From the NCBI GenBank assembly GCA_010672925.1, contig JAAHFP010000003.1, positions 162,702 through 226,701 of the forward strand: a DNA stretch of 64,000 nt, read 5' to 3'. The number at the start of each line of letters is the position of its first letter. Position 1 is the first letter of the stretch. A program made the translations under genes and the position numbers. The stretch comes from Symploca sp. SIO1C2 (lineage in GTDB: Bacteria > Cyanobacteriota > Cyanobacteriia > Cyanobacteriales > Coleofasciculaceae). The notes beneath the pieces are model-generated. The model saw only the letters and a list, made by a program, of their open reading frames with translations, had not been told where the DNA came from and did no database searches. This document shows positions 18,222-28,200 of this stretch, piece by piece.

Positions 18222-18509
18222 ATCGTATTTTCCTATTTTTAATTACAACACTAACAAAATGGATATTACTGCGAATTCTGCCCCAGTTTGTCAGTTATAA
18301 AGATTCTTAACAAAAAGAGAGTTGAAAGCACCCTGTTGCTCAAAATCTGCTTCTTCAAGTAAGCCTGATAGTTAGGAAAAGTTATCTTATTTTAAGGAAC
18401 TAAATTTAGAACGCGATTTATCTTATAATCTCTTCAGATTAGCCCAAAAATCACACTCTATGCCAAAGATGTGAGTAAGGCTAATTATATTTAGAGGAGA
18501 CAAATTCCT
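18222..18509. promoter_or_regulatory. Divergent psaI-psaL control region
   Basis: 288 bp between two divergently transcribed photosystem I genes, AT-rich, without a gene. It must hold both promoters. I could not fix -10/-35 boxes with confidence. The psaL ribosome site is TTAGAGGAG. Confidence 0.5.
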
Positions 18510-19001
18510 ATGGCAATTGACGTGATTGAACATGGTGGAGATCCCCAAGTTGGGAATCTCGCCACTCCGATTAATGCTTCAGGTTTCACAAAAGCTTTCA
18601 TCAATGGCTTACCTGCCTACCGCCCAGGACTATCAGCTCATCGTCGGGGTTTAGAAGTTGGCATGGCTCATGGCTATTTTCTGTATGGCCCCTTTGCTCT
18701 GCTTGGTCCGCTGCGGGACACAGATCTTGCCAGCACTGCTGGTTTACTAGCAGCAGTTGGTTTAGTTTCGATTCTTACTATCGCTTTGTCTATTTACGGT
18801 GCAACTGGCTCCGGCAAACCGGTAGCAACAGTTACTACACCTAATCCTCCTGAAGACTTAGGCTCCAAAGAAGGTTGGAGTGAATTTGCTAGTGGCTTCT
18901 TAATCGGTGGTTGTGGCGGAGCATTTTTTGCTTACTTCCTCTGCCAGACACCTCATTTAGAACCATTGCAAAAGATCGCCGGTGGTGTGTGGTCATCCTA
19001 A
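18510..19001 (+). CDS. psaL: Photosystem I subunit XI (PsaL)
   Basis: 163 residues. PsaL forms the trimer (or tetramer) contact of photosystem I and binds chlorophylls and carotenoids there. It contains the conserved DPQVGNLATPINAS, INGLPAYRPGLSAHRRGLE, the helix with HGYFLYGPFALLGPLR, and two more hydrophobic helices. The start is preceded by AGAGGAG. The gene is followed by an 11-bp perfect stem-loop (19019-19056). Confidence 0.98.
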   Translation: MAIDVIEHGGDPQVGNLATPINASGFTKAFINGLPAYRPGLSAHRRGLEVGMAHGYFLYGPFALLGPLRDTDLASTAGLLAAVGLVSILTIALSIYGATGSGKPVATVTTPNPPEDLGSKEGWSEFASGFLIGGCGGAFFAYFLCQTPHLEPLQKIAGGVWSS

Positions 19002-19018
19002 CTCAGATAGTTTAGTCA

Positions 19019-19056
19019 TTAGTCCTTTGTTATTAGTCATTAGTACAAAGGACTAA
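19019..19056. terminator. Stem-loop after psaL
   Basis: TTAGTCCTTTG and its exact complement CAAAGGACTAA are separated by 16 bases. The T-run after it is weak. A related hairpin (TTAGTCATTTGT / ACAAATGACTAA) sits at 34246-34276, so it may be a dispersed repeat that also serves as the psaL terminator. Confidence 0.5.
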
Positions 19057-19134
19057 TAATTTTCCGGTGCAGGTGGCTATCTCTGGTATTTTTTTATCCC
19101 ACACTTAAAGAGCGTGGGATTCAGAATTGAAGCG

Positions 19135-20577
19135 TTACTTGTTGTTTTTTGTTGGTACTCCTTTCACCCATTCTCCGCCCCCCATTTCCCAATTAGGATC
19201 CTGTGATTTTTCTAGAGCTTTTAAACGTTCCTCAGCAGCAACGCGATCACTAATATCAATTGCTACTCCATCAACCATAATATCACCATTCTTCAACAGG
19301 GAATAGCGAGCACTATTGCGTACCCACTTGACTTTACCGGAAGGAGAAGTGAGAGGGTATTCCTGAGTAATCGGTTTTTGTGACTCGGCTACAGCTCTCA
19401 AGGCTTGGTATAAATTAGCTTGATCTTCAGGAGAAATAACATCTAGTAGATGCTCTGGCTGAGACATTGCCGCTTGGGGATTTAAACCACTTAGTTCATG
19501 CTCTCCCTCACTGATATAAAGAAGTTTCATCTTTCCATCTGGATGAAACACTCCCCGATAAACACAGCCAGGGATATGAGCAGCCATAGCCTCTAACTGG
19601 TGCTGACTTTCACGCAGAGCCGACTCAGAGCGTTTGCGCTGAATGAAGAAACTTAATTGAGTGGCGAGGGAATTGACTAGCTCCATTAATTGCGGTTCTG
19701 GTGGACTAGATTCTTGTTTTAAGAAAACTAAAATTGCTAGTACCTTGCCATTGAACAGAATCGGAACCCCAAAACAGGCTTTTAATCCTACCTCTTGTGC
19801 TAGCTGATTCCTTTGAAACACATCGCAAGGTTCAGCAGAAGCATCCCTCAGCCAACGAGGTTGCTGATTGTCGCAAATTTCCCGAAGGAATTCTTTACTA
19901 GTGGCAAAAGTAATTTTTTTACTCTTGCCTCTAAATATCTCAAAAAGTCCATCACTAGCATACCAACCCTCTGCCGCCTTAAAAACTGTAGCTAGAGAGT
20001 TTGGTAGCCAAATTTCTCCAAAATCCCAACCAATTTTTTCACAAACTTGGGAAAGAGTTATTTCCAAAGCAGTATCAAAATCTTTAGCCTTGCTAATTGC
20101 TTTAGTTGTTGTTATTATTAATTGTAATTGTGCATTAGTCTCTATCAATTTTTGTTGCTGTTTTAGTAATTGTATCTGTTGTTGACTTATGGTTATTTGA
20201 CTCCTAACCCGTGCTAAAACTTCTTGTATTTGATAGGGTTTAGTGATGTAATCTACACCTCCAGCCTCGAAGGCTTTAACCTTATCCATAACCTCATCTA
20301 AAGCACTAATAAAAATAACAGGAATATCTGCTGTTTGTTCTTGAGATTTCAATTTCTTACATACTTCGTAGCCGTCCAAGTCAGGCATCTTAATATCGAG
20401 CAAAATCAAATCAGGCTTCTCAATTTTTATTGCCCTTAAAGCAATACTGCCATTAATTGCTTTTCTTACCTTATACCCAGATTCAGTCAACATAGTCGAT
20501 AATAGACGAAGATTTTCCTGAGTATCATCAACTATTAAAATATTTGGTTTATCAGCTGAAGTTAAATGATTATTCAT
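19135..20577 (-). CDS. REC-GAF-PAS signalling protein without an output domain
   Basis: 480 residues: a response-regulator receiver (about 10-128; phospho-acceptor Asp in LILLDIKMPDLDGYEV, Lys in YITKPYQ), a coiled linker, a GAF domain (about 160-315) and a PAS domain with PAC (about 335-450, SPSGKVKWVRNSARY). It stops soon after the usual post-PAS coil, in a tail (GGGEWVKGVPTKNNK) that reads like intergenic repeat. No kinase, cyclase or HTH domain follows, so it is either a partner of the adjacent kinase or a truncated hybrid kinase. Its start overlaps the stop of the 1499-residue kinase by 8 bp, implying co-translation and a shared pathway. Confidence 0.85.
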   Translation of the reverse strand: MNNHLTSADKPNILIVDDTQENLRLLSTMLTESGYKVRKAINGSIALRAIKIEKPDLILLDIKMPDLDGYEVCKKLKSQEQTADIPVIFISALDEVMDKVKAFEAGGVDYITKPYQIQEVLARVRSQITISQQQIQLLKQQQKLIETNAQLQLIITTTKAISKAKDFDTALEITLSQVCEKIGWDFGEIWLPNSLATVFKAAEGWYASDGLFEIFRGKSKKITFATSKEFLREICDNQQPRWLRDASAEPCDVFQRNQLAQEVGLKACFGVPILFNGKVLAILVFLKQESSPPEPQLMELVNSLATQLSFFIQRKRSESALRESQHQLEAMAAHIPGCVYRGVFHPDGKMKLLYISEGEHELSGLNPQAAMSQPEHLLDVISPEDQANLYQALRAVAESQKPITQEYPLTSPSGKVKWVRNSARYSLLKNGDIMVDGVAIDISDRVAAEERLKALEKSQDPNWEMGGGEWVKGVPTKNNK

Positions 20578-23500
20578 TAATAAATACTTGAGTTAAATCA
20601 AAGATTAAGTCTACTCGGAAGTTATCAACTAAATGAGTCAAGGCTGATTTCACTGCAACCTGTTGATCGGGGATTTGTTCAATCAGTGCTATAATTTCCT
20701 CATCATTGCAAGCTTCTGCTGCCAAGTGAAGCTTGCTGATCCATTCTGGAGGCATTAAAGATAAACTTTCTGCATTCAGTTCATAATTTTGAGCATTGGC
20801 TGATGGCTGATGGCTGAGCGCTAATGGTTGATTCTTTTCTTCATAGACATAGCGCACACCCAGATAATCAGCAATTTTTTCTAAAAGAAAGTTTTCTCGG
20901 AAGGGTTTACGAATAAAGTCATCACAACCTGCCGATAAAATAGCTGCCCTATGTTCTTCAAAAACACTTGCTGTCAAAGCAATAATTACCGTTGCCTGAC
21001 CCTTGACATGGGACTTAATTTTTTTAGTTGCTTCATACCCATCCATCACTGGCATCCGCATATCCATCAAAATGAGGTGGGGTTCCCAACTCTCCCACAG
21101 CGCTATTGCTTCTTCACCATTGGTAGCTTCACGCATTGAGAAACCTACCGCAGTCAGAAGTCTAAATAGTAGGAGACGATTTGTCCATTTATCCTCTACT
21201 ACCAGAATGCGACACAGCCTTTGGTTGGGTGCTAACCCAATAACCCGTCTAGAGGTTTCAACCTTTTGTTGATCAATTGCTTCGGCAAGGCTAATCGGAA
21301 TATCAAATCTAAACACAGTTCCTTGAGCTAACACACTCTTGACAGTGAGTTGTCCTCCCATTAGTTCCACAAATTTACGACTAATTGGTAATCCTAAACC
21401 AGTACCTTCGGTAGATTTTTCTGCTCTGGCAGTTTGAGTAAAAGGTTCAAATATTAAATTCAGTTCGCTAGGAGCAATACCCGGGCCGGTATCTTCTATT
21501 TCAAAGATTATTGTTTGTTGTTGGTTGTTTGTCGTTTGTCGTTTGTTGTTGGTTGTTTGTTGTTTGAGAATGGGTAATTCCATGGAAGCTTCCTTGTCTC
21601 CTTGTCCTCCAATCTCCCCATCTCCCGAACTTCGTTCCGCTGTGCTAACAGCTTCTCCATCTCCGCGTCTCACCATCTCCCCATCTCCCCATCTCCCCAA
21701 CCGCACTCGCAGCATTACATGGCCTTCTTGGGTAAACTTGATCGCATTACCTAGAAGGTTAATTAACACCTGACGCAGTTTTCCCTCATCAGTTTGCACA
21801 TATTGAGGAAGCTCAGGAACATGCTCGAACATGAGTTGTAACCCCTTAGCTTGAGCTTTTAAGCCTAGCATTTCTTCAAGACCTTCTAGTAGGTGATACA
21901 AGTCAAAACTTGTTTGGTTGAAAGTACTTCTACCTGCTTCAATTTTGGACATTTCTAGAATGTCGTTGATCAATTCCAACAAATGCTCACCGGAGCGACT
22001 GATAATTTCTAGATGTTGTCGTTGTTGGGTAGATACAGAGATATCACGGCTCATTACTTGGGTAAAGCCAAGGATGGCGTTGAGGGGGGTGCGAAGTTCA
22101 TGGCTCATATTGGCGAGGAATTCGCTTTTGGCACGATTGGCAACTTCTGCTGATTCTAGAGCCTTCTGTAGCGTTGTTTCCGAGCGTTGGCGCTCACTTA
22201 TATCTTTGAGCATAACGGTAAATAATGCTCCCTCAGGCAGTTGCAGTTTAGAAATTGAGGCTTCAGCAGGGAATTGAGTGCCGTCTTTGCGGCAACCGAA
22301 CACATTACCAGAACGGTTTGCCATCTTGCGTGCCTTGGTTTCTGAGGTAGCAAAGTTACAGATGTGCTGTTGATGACGCTCTCGTGCGGTTACCGGTAGT
22401 AAAATATCTAAGGATTGGCCAATAATCTCATTAGCGGTGTAACCAAAAATCTTTTCCGCACCCTGGTTAAACAGCTGAATCCTTTGGTTCTCATCGACAG
22501 AGATAATGGCATCTTCAGCAATATCTAAAATCCCTGCAAATTTTTCTTGACTGGCTTGTAATTCTTGTTCTGCTTGCTTGCGATCGCTAATATCTACCCA
22601 GTAACCCACAAATTCGATTGGGTTACCAGTGGCGTCCCTTACCAATCTTTGTTGATCGTAGAGCCAGCGATAAGTTCCTTCTTGATGCTGGAAGCGGTAT
22701 TCGTGGGAGTTGAACCCCTGCTCAAACAACTGCGGTAATCTACTCAAAAGGTTTTGGATATCTTCCGGATGAACATGGTTGTGCCAAAAATTAGCATCTT
22801 CGAGGAACTCTCGCGCTTCGTAGCCAACAAGAGCACTGATATTTTCGCTGACAAAGGTAGTTCTACGATCTCCTGATGCCTTGACACTATAAATAACTGC
22901 TGGACTAGAATGGAGCAGGTATTGTAAGCGTTCGTTGCTCAATTTCAGTGCTAAATCTGTTTGCTGGCGCTCCAATTCTGCTGCTGCTCTTGCCGCAAAA
23001 ATTTGCAAGATCATTTCTTTTCCTGGATCGTATGCCATTGGTTGAACATCCAATACAGATAAATGACCTAAGACTTGTTCATCTGAGGTTTTCAAAGGAA
23101 TACCCCAATAGCTTTCTACTCCTAACTCAAATAAATCTTGATCTTCAGGAAAAAGCTGTTGTACACCCTGTGGGTAATGGCAATTTATTCCAGCTAAAAT
23201 CTCGGCACAAGGAGTACCAGCGATTTCATACTCAATGTTGTTACTAAACTCTTCTCCTGTCCAGAATGCTAAGGTACGAATTCGCGTTTTACTTTCATTG
23301 GCGAACTCTGTAACTAAAGCATAATGAACTTGTAACACCTGAGCTAAATAGCGGACACAGGAGCGGAAGAATTCCATACCAGTACTAGAAGCTGTCCCCT
23401 CGACAATTAAGCGCAGTGCATCTTCCCGCTGCTTGCGCTCAGTAATATCAGTTTTGGAACCACTGAGGCGATAAGGCTTACCTGACTCATCCCTTAGTGC

Positions 23501-25069
23501 TGAGCCACGGATGAGCATCCAACGATAGGTGTGGTCTTGGCAACGGGCACGGTACTCTACTTTATAGCTAGAACTGTGACCTTCTAAGTAAGCGTCCAAA
23601 GCAGATGTCACTCTATCTACATCTTCTGGATGAATACTTTGCTCCCAAGTTTCATAGGTACTGGCAAGTTGATCATCTGCATACCCTAAGAGGCTTTTCC
23701 AACGGGGAGAAAAATAGATTTTTCTACTTTGTAGATCCCAGTCCCAAATCCCGTCATTGGCTCCGGCTACTGCCAAGGCAAAGCGCTCTTCACTTTGCCG
23801 TAAGGCTTTTTGCGCCTGTACTCTGTAAGAGATATCACTAGTTGTACCAGTTATCCCAATGATCCTGCCTTGCTCATTCTGCTGCGCGATCGCGTTAAAC
23901 ATCAGATTAATTGATCTACCATCTTTTGTGAGATGAGTAGTCTCATACTGAAAGATCGACCCTGTTTTCATCAACTCTTGAAAGACTGCAAGTTCTTTAT
24001 GCTTTTGCTGACGAGGAAGGAAATCAGTAAATAAATGATTGAGCATTTCTGCCGGTTCGTAACCATAAATCTGTTTGGCTGCCTGATTAACAAAGGTATA
24101 ATATCCTTGACTATCAACTGACCAAATCATGTCCTGGGAAGTTTCTACTAGGTTGCGATACTTCTGCTCACTTGCTTGCAGGGCTAATTTTGCCTGGTAG
24201 CGCTCGGTAATATCCCATACTGTTCCCAAGAGTCGAATGACCTGTCCCGTTGCGTTAACTACTGATTCTCCTCTACCCTCAACCTGACGAATTTGACCAT
24301 TGGGTTGTACAATCCGAAAATTAAGTTCGCGAGATGTTCCCTCTTCAATCATTTGTGCAGCGGTTTGTTGCCATAAAGAGCGGTCATCAGGATGAATCCG
24401 TTTGAGAAGTTTGGTATAGCTTGGTTCAGAACGATTTGGCTCAAGACCAAAAATACGGAATAATTCCTCTGACCAAGTAAATTTATCAGTGAGTACATGA
24501 TATTCCCAGCTGCCAATATGGGCAATTCTTTGGGCTTGGGCAAGAGAAGCCTGGGAGCTAGCAGCAGTGTAAAGTGCTGTACGAAGTTTTTCCTCTACTT
24601 GTTGGCGTTCCTTAATCTCTTGTTGCAGTAAGGCATTGTGTTGAGTCAGTTGTTTTTGCAACCGACTAATTTTTAACTGATTCTCAACGCGAGTGAGAAC
24701 CTCTTCCAGCTGAAATGGTTTGGTGATATAGTCTACCCCTCCAACCTGAAAAGCCCTTACCTTATCAGATACTTCATGGAGTGCACTCAAGAAGATAACC
24801 GGAATATTGCTAGTTTTTCGATTTGTTTTTAATTTTTCGCAGACTTGGTAACCATCCATTTCCGGCATCAAGATGTCCAATAAAATTGCCTCAGGGGGAT
24901 TTGACTGGACAGACCTCAGAGCCAGTTTACCATTAGGAGCCAACCGCACTTTATACCCATGCTCAGACAGCATACTAGTTAACAAGTTTAAATTAGCAGG
25001 AGTATCATCAACAACTAAAATATTGCCTTTAGGTTTGTTGTTTGTTATTAGTTGTTTGTTATTTGTCAT
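20570..25069 (-). CDS. Hybrid sensor histidine kinase, REC-PAS-PAS-PAS-GAF-PAS-PAS-HisKA-HATPase-REC
   Basis: 1499 residues. An N-terminal receiver (about 15-130, ILLDILMPEMDGYQV) is followed by PAS domains (about 190-545), a GAF domain (about 550-720), two more PAS (about 735-975), the dimerisation domain with phospho-His in MSHELRTPLNAILGF (about 1000), the ATPase domain (N box LINLLGNAIKF, then DTGPGI) and a second receiver (ILMDMRMPVMDGYEA). A roughly 70-residue helical C-terminus of the type common in these kinases ends the protein. The ATPase domain carries a 60-residue low-complexity insert (bases 21520-21710) made of GDGE and QTTNN repeats. The start MTNNKQLITNNKPK is itself repeat-derived. 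It is probably soluble, since no membrane helix is seen. The signal is unknown. Confidence 0.9.
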   Translation of the reverse strand: MTNNKQLITNNKPKGNILVVDDTPANLNLLTSMLSEHGYKVRLAPNGKLALRSVQSNPPEAILLDILMPEMDGYQVCEKLKTNRKTSNIPVIFLSALHEVSDKVRAFQVGGVDYITKPFQLEEVLTRVENQLKISRLQKQLTQHNALLQQEIKERQQVEEKLRTALYTAASSQASLAQAQRIAHIGSWEYHVLTDKFTWSEELFRIFGLEPNRSEPSYTKLLKRIHPDDRSLWQQTAAQMIEEGTSRELNFRIVQPNGQIRQVEGRGESVVNATGQVIRLLGTVWDITERYQAKLALQASEQKYRNLVETSQDMIWSVDSQGYYTFVNQAAKQIYGYEPAEMLNHLFTDFLPRQQKHKELAVFQELMKTGSIFQYETTHLTKDGRSINLMFNAIAQQNEQGRIIGITGTTSDISYRVQAQKALRQSEERFALAVAGANDGIWDWDLQSRKIYFSPRWKSLLGYADDQLASTYETWEQSIHPEDVDRVTSALDAYLEGHSSSYKVEYRARCQDHTYRWMLIRGSALRDESGKPYRLSGSKTDITERKQREDALRLIVEGTASSTGMEFFRSCVRYLAQVLQVHYALVTEFANESKTRIRTLAFWTGEEFSNNIEYEIAGTPCAEILAGINCHYPQGVQQLFPEDQDLFELGVESYWGIPLKTSDEQVLGHLSVLDVQPMAYDPGKEMILQIFAARAAAELERQQTDLALKLSNERLQYLLHSSPAVIYSVKASGDRRTTFVSENISALVGYEAREFLEDANFWHNHVHPEDIQNLLSRLPQLFEQGFNSHEYRFQHQEGTYRWLYDQQRLVRDATGNPIEFVGYWVDISDRKQAEQELQASQEKFAGILDIAEDAIISVDENQRIQLFNQGAEKIFGYTANEIIGQSLDILLPVTARERHQQHICNFATSETKARKMANRSGNVFGCRKDGTQFPAEASISKLQLPEGALFTVMLKDISERQRSETTLQKALESAEVANRAKSEFLANMSHELRTPLNAILGFTQVMSRDISVSTQQRQHLEIISRSGEHLLELINDILEMSKIEAGRSTFNQTSFDLYHLLEGLEEMLGLKAQAKGLQLMFEHVPELPQYVQTDEGKLRQVLINLLGNAIKFTQEGHVMLRVRLGRWGDGEMVRRGDGEAVSTAERSSGDGEIGGQGDKEASMELPILKQQTTNNKRQTTNNQQQTIIFEIEDTGPGIAPSELNLIFEPFTQTARAEKSTEGTGLGLPISRKFVELMGGQLTVKSVLAQGTVFRFDIPISLAEAIDQQKVETSRRVIGLAPNQRLCRILVVEDKWTNRLLLFRLLTAVGFSMREATNGEEAIALWESWEPHLILMDMRMPVMDGYEATKKIKSHVKGQATVIIALTASVFEEHRAAILSAGCDDFIRKPFRENFLLEKIADYLGVRYVYEEKNQPLALSHQPSANAQNYELNAESLSLMPPEWISKLHLAAEACNDEEIIALIEQIPDQQVAVKSALTHLVDNFRVDLIFDLTQVFINE

Positions 25070-25218
25070 TTGTTATTGGTTGTTTGTTATTGGTTGTTTG
25101 AAAATCGGGAATTAGAAATTGGAGATTGGGAATTGGAGATTGAGAAGAAGATTGAGCTATACTTTCTTCCTTGTCTCCCCATCCCCGCGTCACCGCGTCA
25201 CCGCGTCTCCCTCCTTCC
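25070..25218. repeat. Repeat-derived spacer between the two kinase genes
   Basis: The spacer is made of the same low-complexity words that occur inside the kinase genes: TTGTTATTGGTTGTTTG, GGGAATTGGAGATTG, and CTCCCCATCCCCGCGTC. No terminator is evident, so the three signalling genes may be one operon. Confidence 0.7.
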
Positions 25219-28200
25219 CTACTCTTCGATCAAAGCCAATAGTTCCTCAAACTGAAACTGGTTCGCTAAGGAAGCTAGAGCATCAGCTAGATGATTATTT
25301 TGCTGTCGTATTTGCTCAATGAGGGTGAGCATCAAATCTAAATCCCCCTCCACTGTTGCTTGCTGGAAGTTAGCCAACCAATCGGCGGGCAAGCTAGCAA
25401 AGGCAGCGGGAGAGAGGATCGGTGTTCCTTGGGGATGTTCCTGGCTGGCTAAACCTATTGTTGATGCTACCCTCTGGCTATCACTCTCAGTTGGGAGGGA
25501 TTTCCCCTCCCCAGCTACTTCCTCGTAAATATAGCGCACCCCCATCTGCTGCTTCATCGCTTCAAAGATTTCCGACTCTCGGAATGGCTTGCGGATAAAA
25601 TCATTGCAACCAGACGCTATTGCAATCCCTCGCTCTTCCTCTGGACTACTGGCAGTTAAAGCAATGATGATGGTGTTTGTTATTTGCTGTTTGTTATTTG
25701 TTGTTTGTCCTTTGTTGTTTGTTATTTGGGAATAGGGAATGGGGAATTGAGAAGAATATATTGCCATATTTTCCCCTTTGTCTTCCTTGTTTCCTTGTCT
25801 CCTTGTCTCCCTTGTCTTCTCTTCTCCCTCAGCTTCCCCATCTCCCCATCTCCCCATTTCCCCATCTCCGCGTCTCCTTGTTTCCCGACAACGAATCTCC
25901 TGGGTAGCTTCATAACCATCCATGACTGGCATCCACAAATCCATCCAGATAAGGTGAGGTTGCCAACTTTCCCATATTTCCACTGCTTCTTTACCGTTAC
26001 AGGCTTCCCTTACTTCAAAACCCAGAGGAGACAGCAGGTTAATTAATAGTTGACGATTATAATCTCGATCATCAGTAATCAGAATCCGATAGCAGGGTTG
26101 ATTGGGTTCTAGGGCAATTACTCGGCGTGTTTGCTGCTTAGTTTCTAGAGCAGCAGCTTCAACAACCCTGACAGGGAGCTCAAATTGAAATAGAGTACCA
26201 TTGCCCACCTTACTACTAACAGTTATGTGACCCCCCATTAATTCCACAAATTTACGGCTAATCGCTAACCCCAAACCTGTTCCTTCTTGGAATTGTTGGC
26301 TAGTTGATGCTTGTACAAATGGTTCAAAAATAGTCTCTAATTCCTCTGGAGTAATACCAACTCCCGTATCTTCGACTTGAAAGTAAATTGTTGTTTGTTG
26401 TTTGTTGTTTGTTGTTTGTTGTTTGGAAATTGGGGATTCAATTGAAGCTCCCTTGTCTCCCCCATCTCCCCCATCTCCCCATCTCCCCATCTCCCCATCT
26501 CCCCATCTGCCTATCTCCCCATCTCCCTCATCTCCGCGTCTCGACAGTAATACGCGCAATGTAACACTACCCTTCTGGGTAAACTTAATAGCATTATTGA
26601 GTAGGTTAATTAGTACCTGACTTAACTTAAGCTGATCGGTACACAAATATTGAGGTACATTGGTAGAATATTCAAAAACTAGCTGCAATTTCTTCTCTAA
26701 TGCTTTGAGGTGAAACATTGCTTCTAAGTCATCTAGCAAGCAATAGAGATCAAAATTAGTTTCTTTGAGAACAATGGAATCTGCTTCAATTTTGGACATA
26801 TCTAACACATTATTAATCAAATTCAGCAGGTGTTCTCCACTCTGGTGAATAATGCCAATGTGTTTTTTGTGTTCTGGAGAAAGACTCGAAGAATGACTCA
26901 TTAATTGGGCAAAGCCCAAGATAGCATTGAGGGGAGTACGCAACTCGTGGCTGGTACTGGCGAGGAAGGTACTCTTGGCTCGGTTAGCTACTTCAGCAGC
27001 TTCTAAAGCTTGCTGTAAGTTAGCTTCTGCTTGTTTGCGATCGCTGATATCTTCAAAAAGGTAGAGACGACCGAAATAGTGGTCTTGCTTGTCTCGGATT
27101 TGGGCAGAAAAACGCCTGATAGTCCGTCCATCAACAAAAGGAATTTCGTCTTCAACAACGACTCGGTTTTTCTCACTTTGCAGGGGTTTGCAGGATTCGG
27201 CAAAAGCGGGAACATCTAGGAGTATTGGCAAGCAGTCGGGAATGATGTCATTATTTTTCAGTTCTCCTCGTTGCATCAACTCTTCTAGATGCAGGAGTCC
27301 CCAAATTTCACAGAAGCGGTGGTTAAAGTAGAGAATGGCGTCAGTACGGTTGTCCACCACAAAAAATGCTAAAGGGGAAGCATTAGCCATGGACCGTAGT
27401 AAAGCTTCCTGCCAACGTAAAGTTTGCTCAGCTTGTTGGCGCTCAGTAACATCCCAGAAAATACCTTGAGTACCAATAATTTGACCATTTTCATCCCTTA
27501 CTGGACTTTTGATTACTTGAATATAGATGGGTAAATCATCTGCAGGAGCTTGATGAATATCAACAAGATCCAGAGTCACGCCAGTTTGTATAACTGTTTC
27601 ATTGTCAGCAGTGTATTTATCGGCTAAATCTTGGGGATAAAAATCGTAGACGGTTTTGCCTAGACATTCTTCTAGGGTCTTATTTAAAGTAGAGAGAAAA
27701 GCTCGGTTACCAAAGGTAATTTTTCCTTCGGTGTCGGTGCGATAGAGGCACTGAGGTAACACATCTACTAAAGACTGGTATTGTAGCTGAGACTCTTTCA
27801 ACGCTTGCTCAGCTTTTTTGCGATCGCTAATTTCTACAACAATCCCTCCTACTCCAGAGAAACCACCATCTGAGTCGGAAATGGGAAAGTAAGAAACTAG
27901 CCAGTAACGCTGTACACCTGGTTTACTTGGGACTTGACCGGTAACTTCTTGATTGAGAATTGGTTTGCCTGTAGTTAATACTTGCTGATAGATAGATTTG
28001 ACTTTGGGAGCTATATCGGGAATTATTTCATCCAAAGGTTTGCCAATATGTTCGTTTACTGGTTGCCCATTGATTTGTGCTAGGGGTTCGTTGATTTGAA
28101 CATACCGCAGTTGAGGGTCTACAATGACCATGCCTATGGGAGCAGCAGCAAAAAAGGCGTTGAGTCGTGCTTCTCGTAGTGCTAGTTCTCGTTCTAGAGC

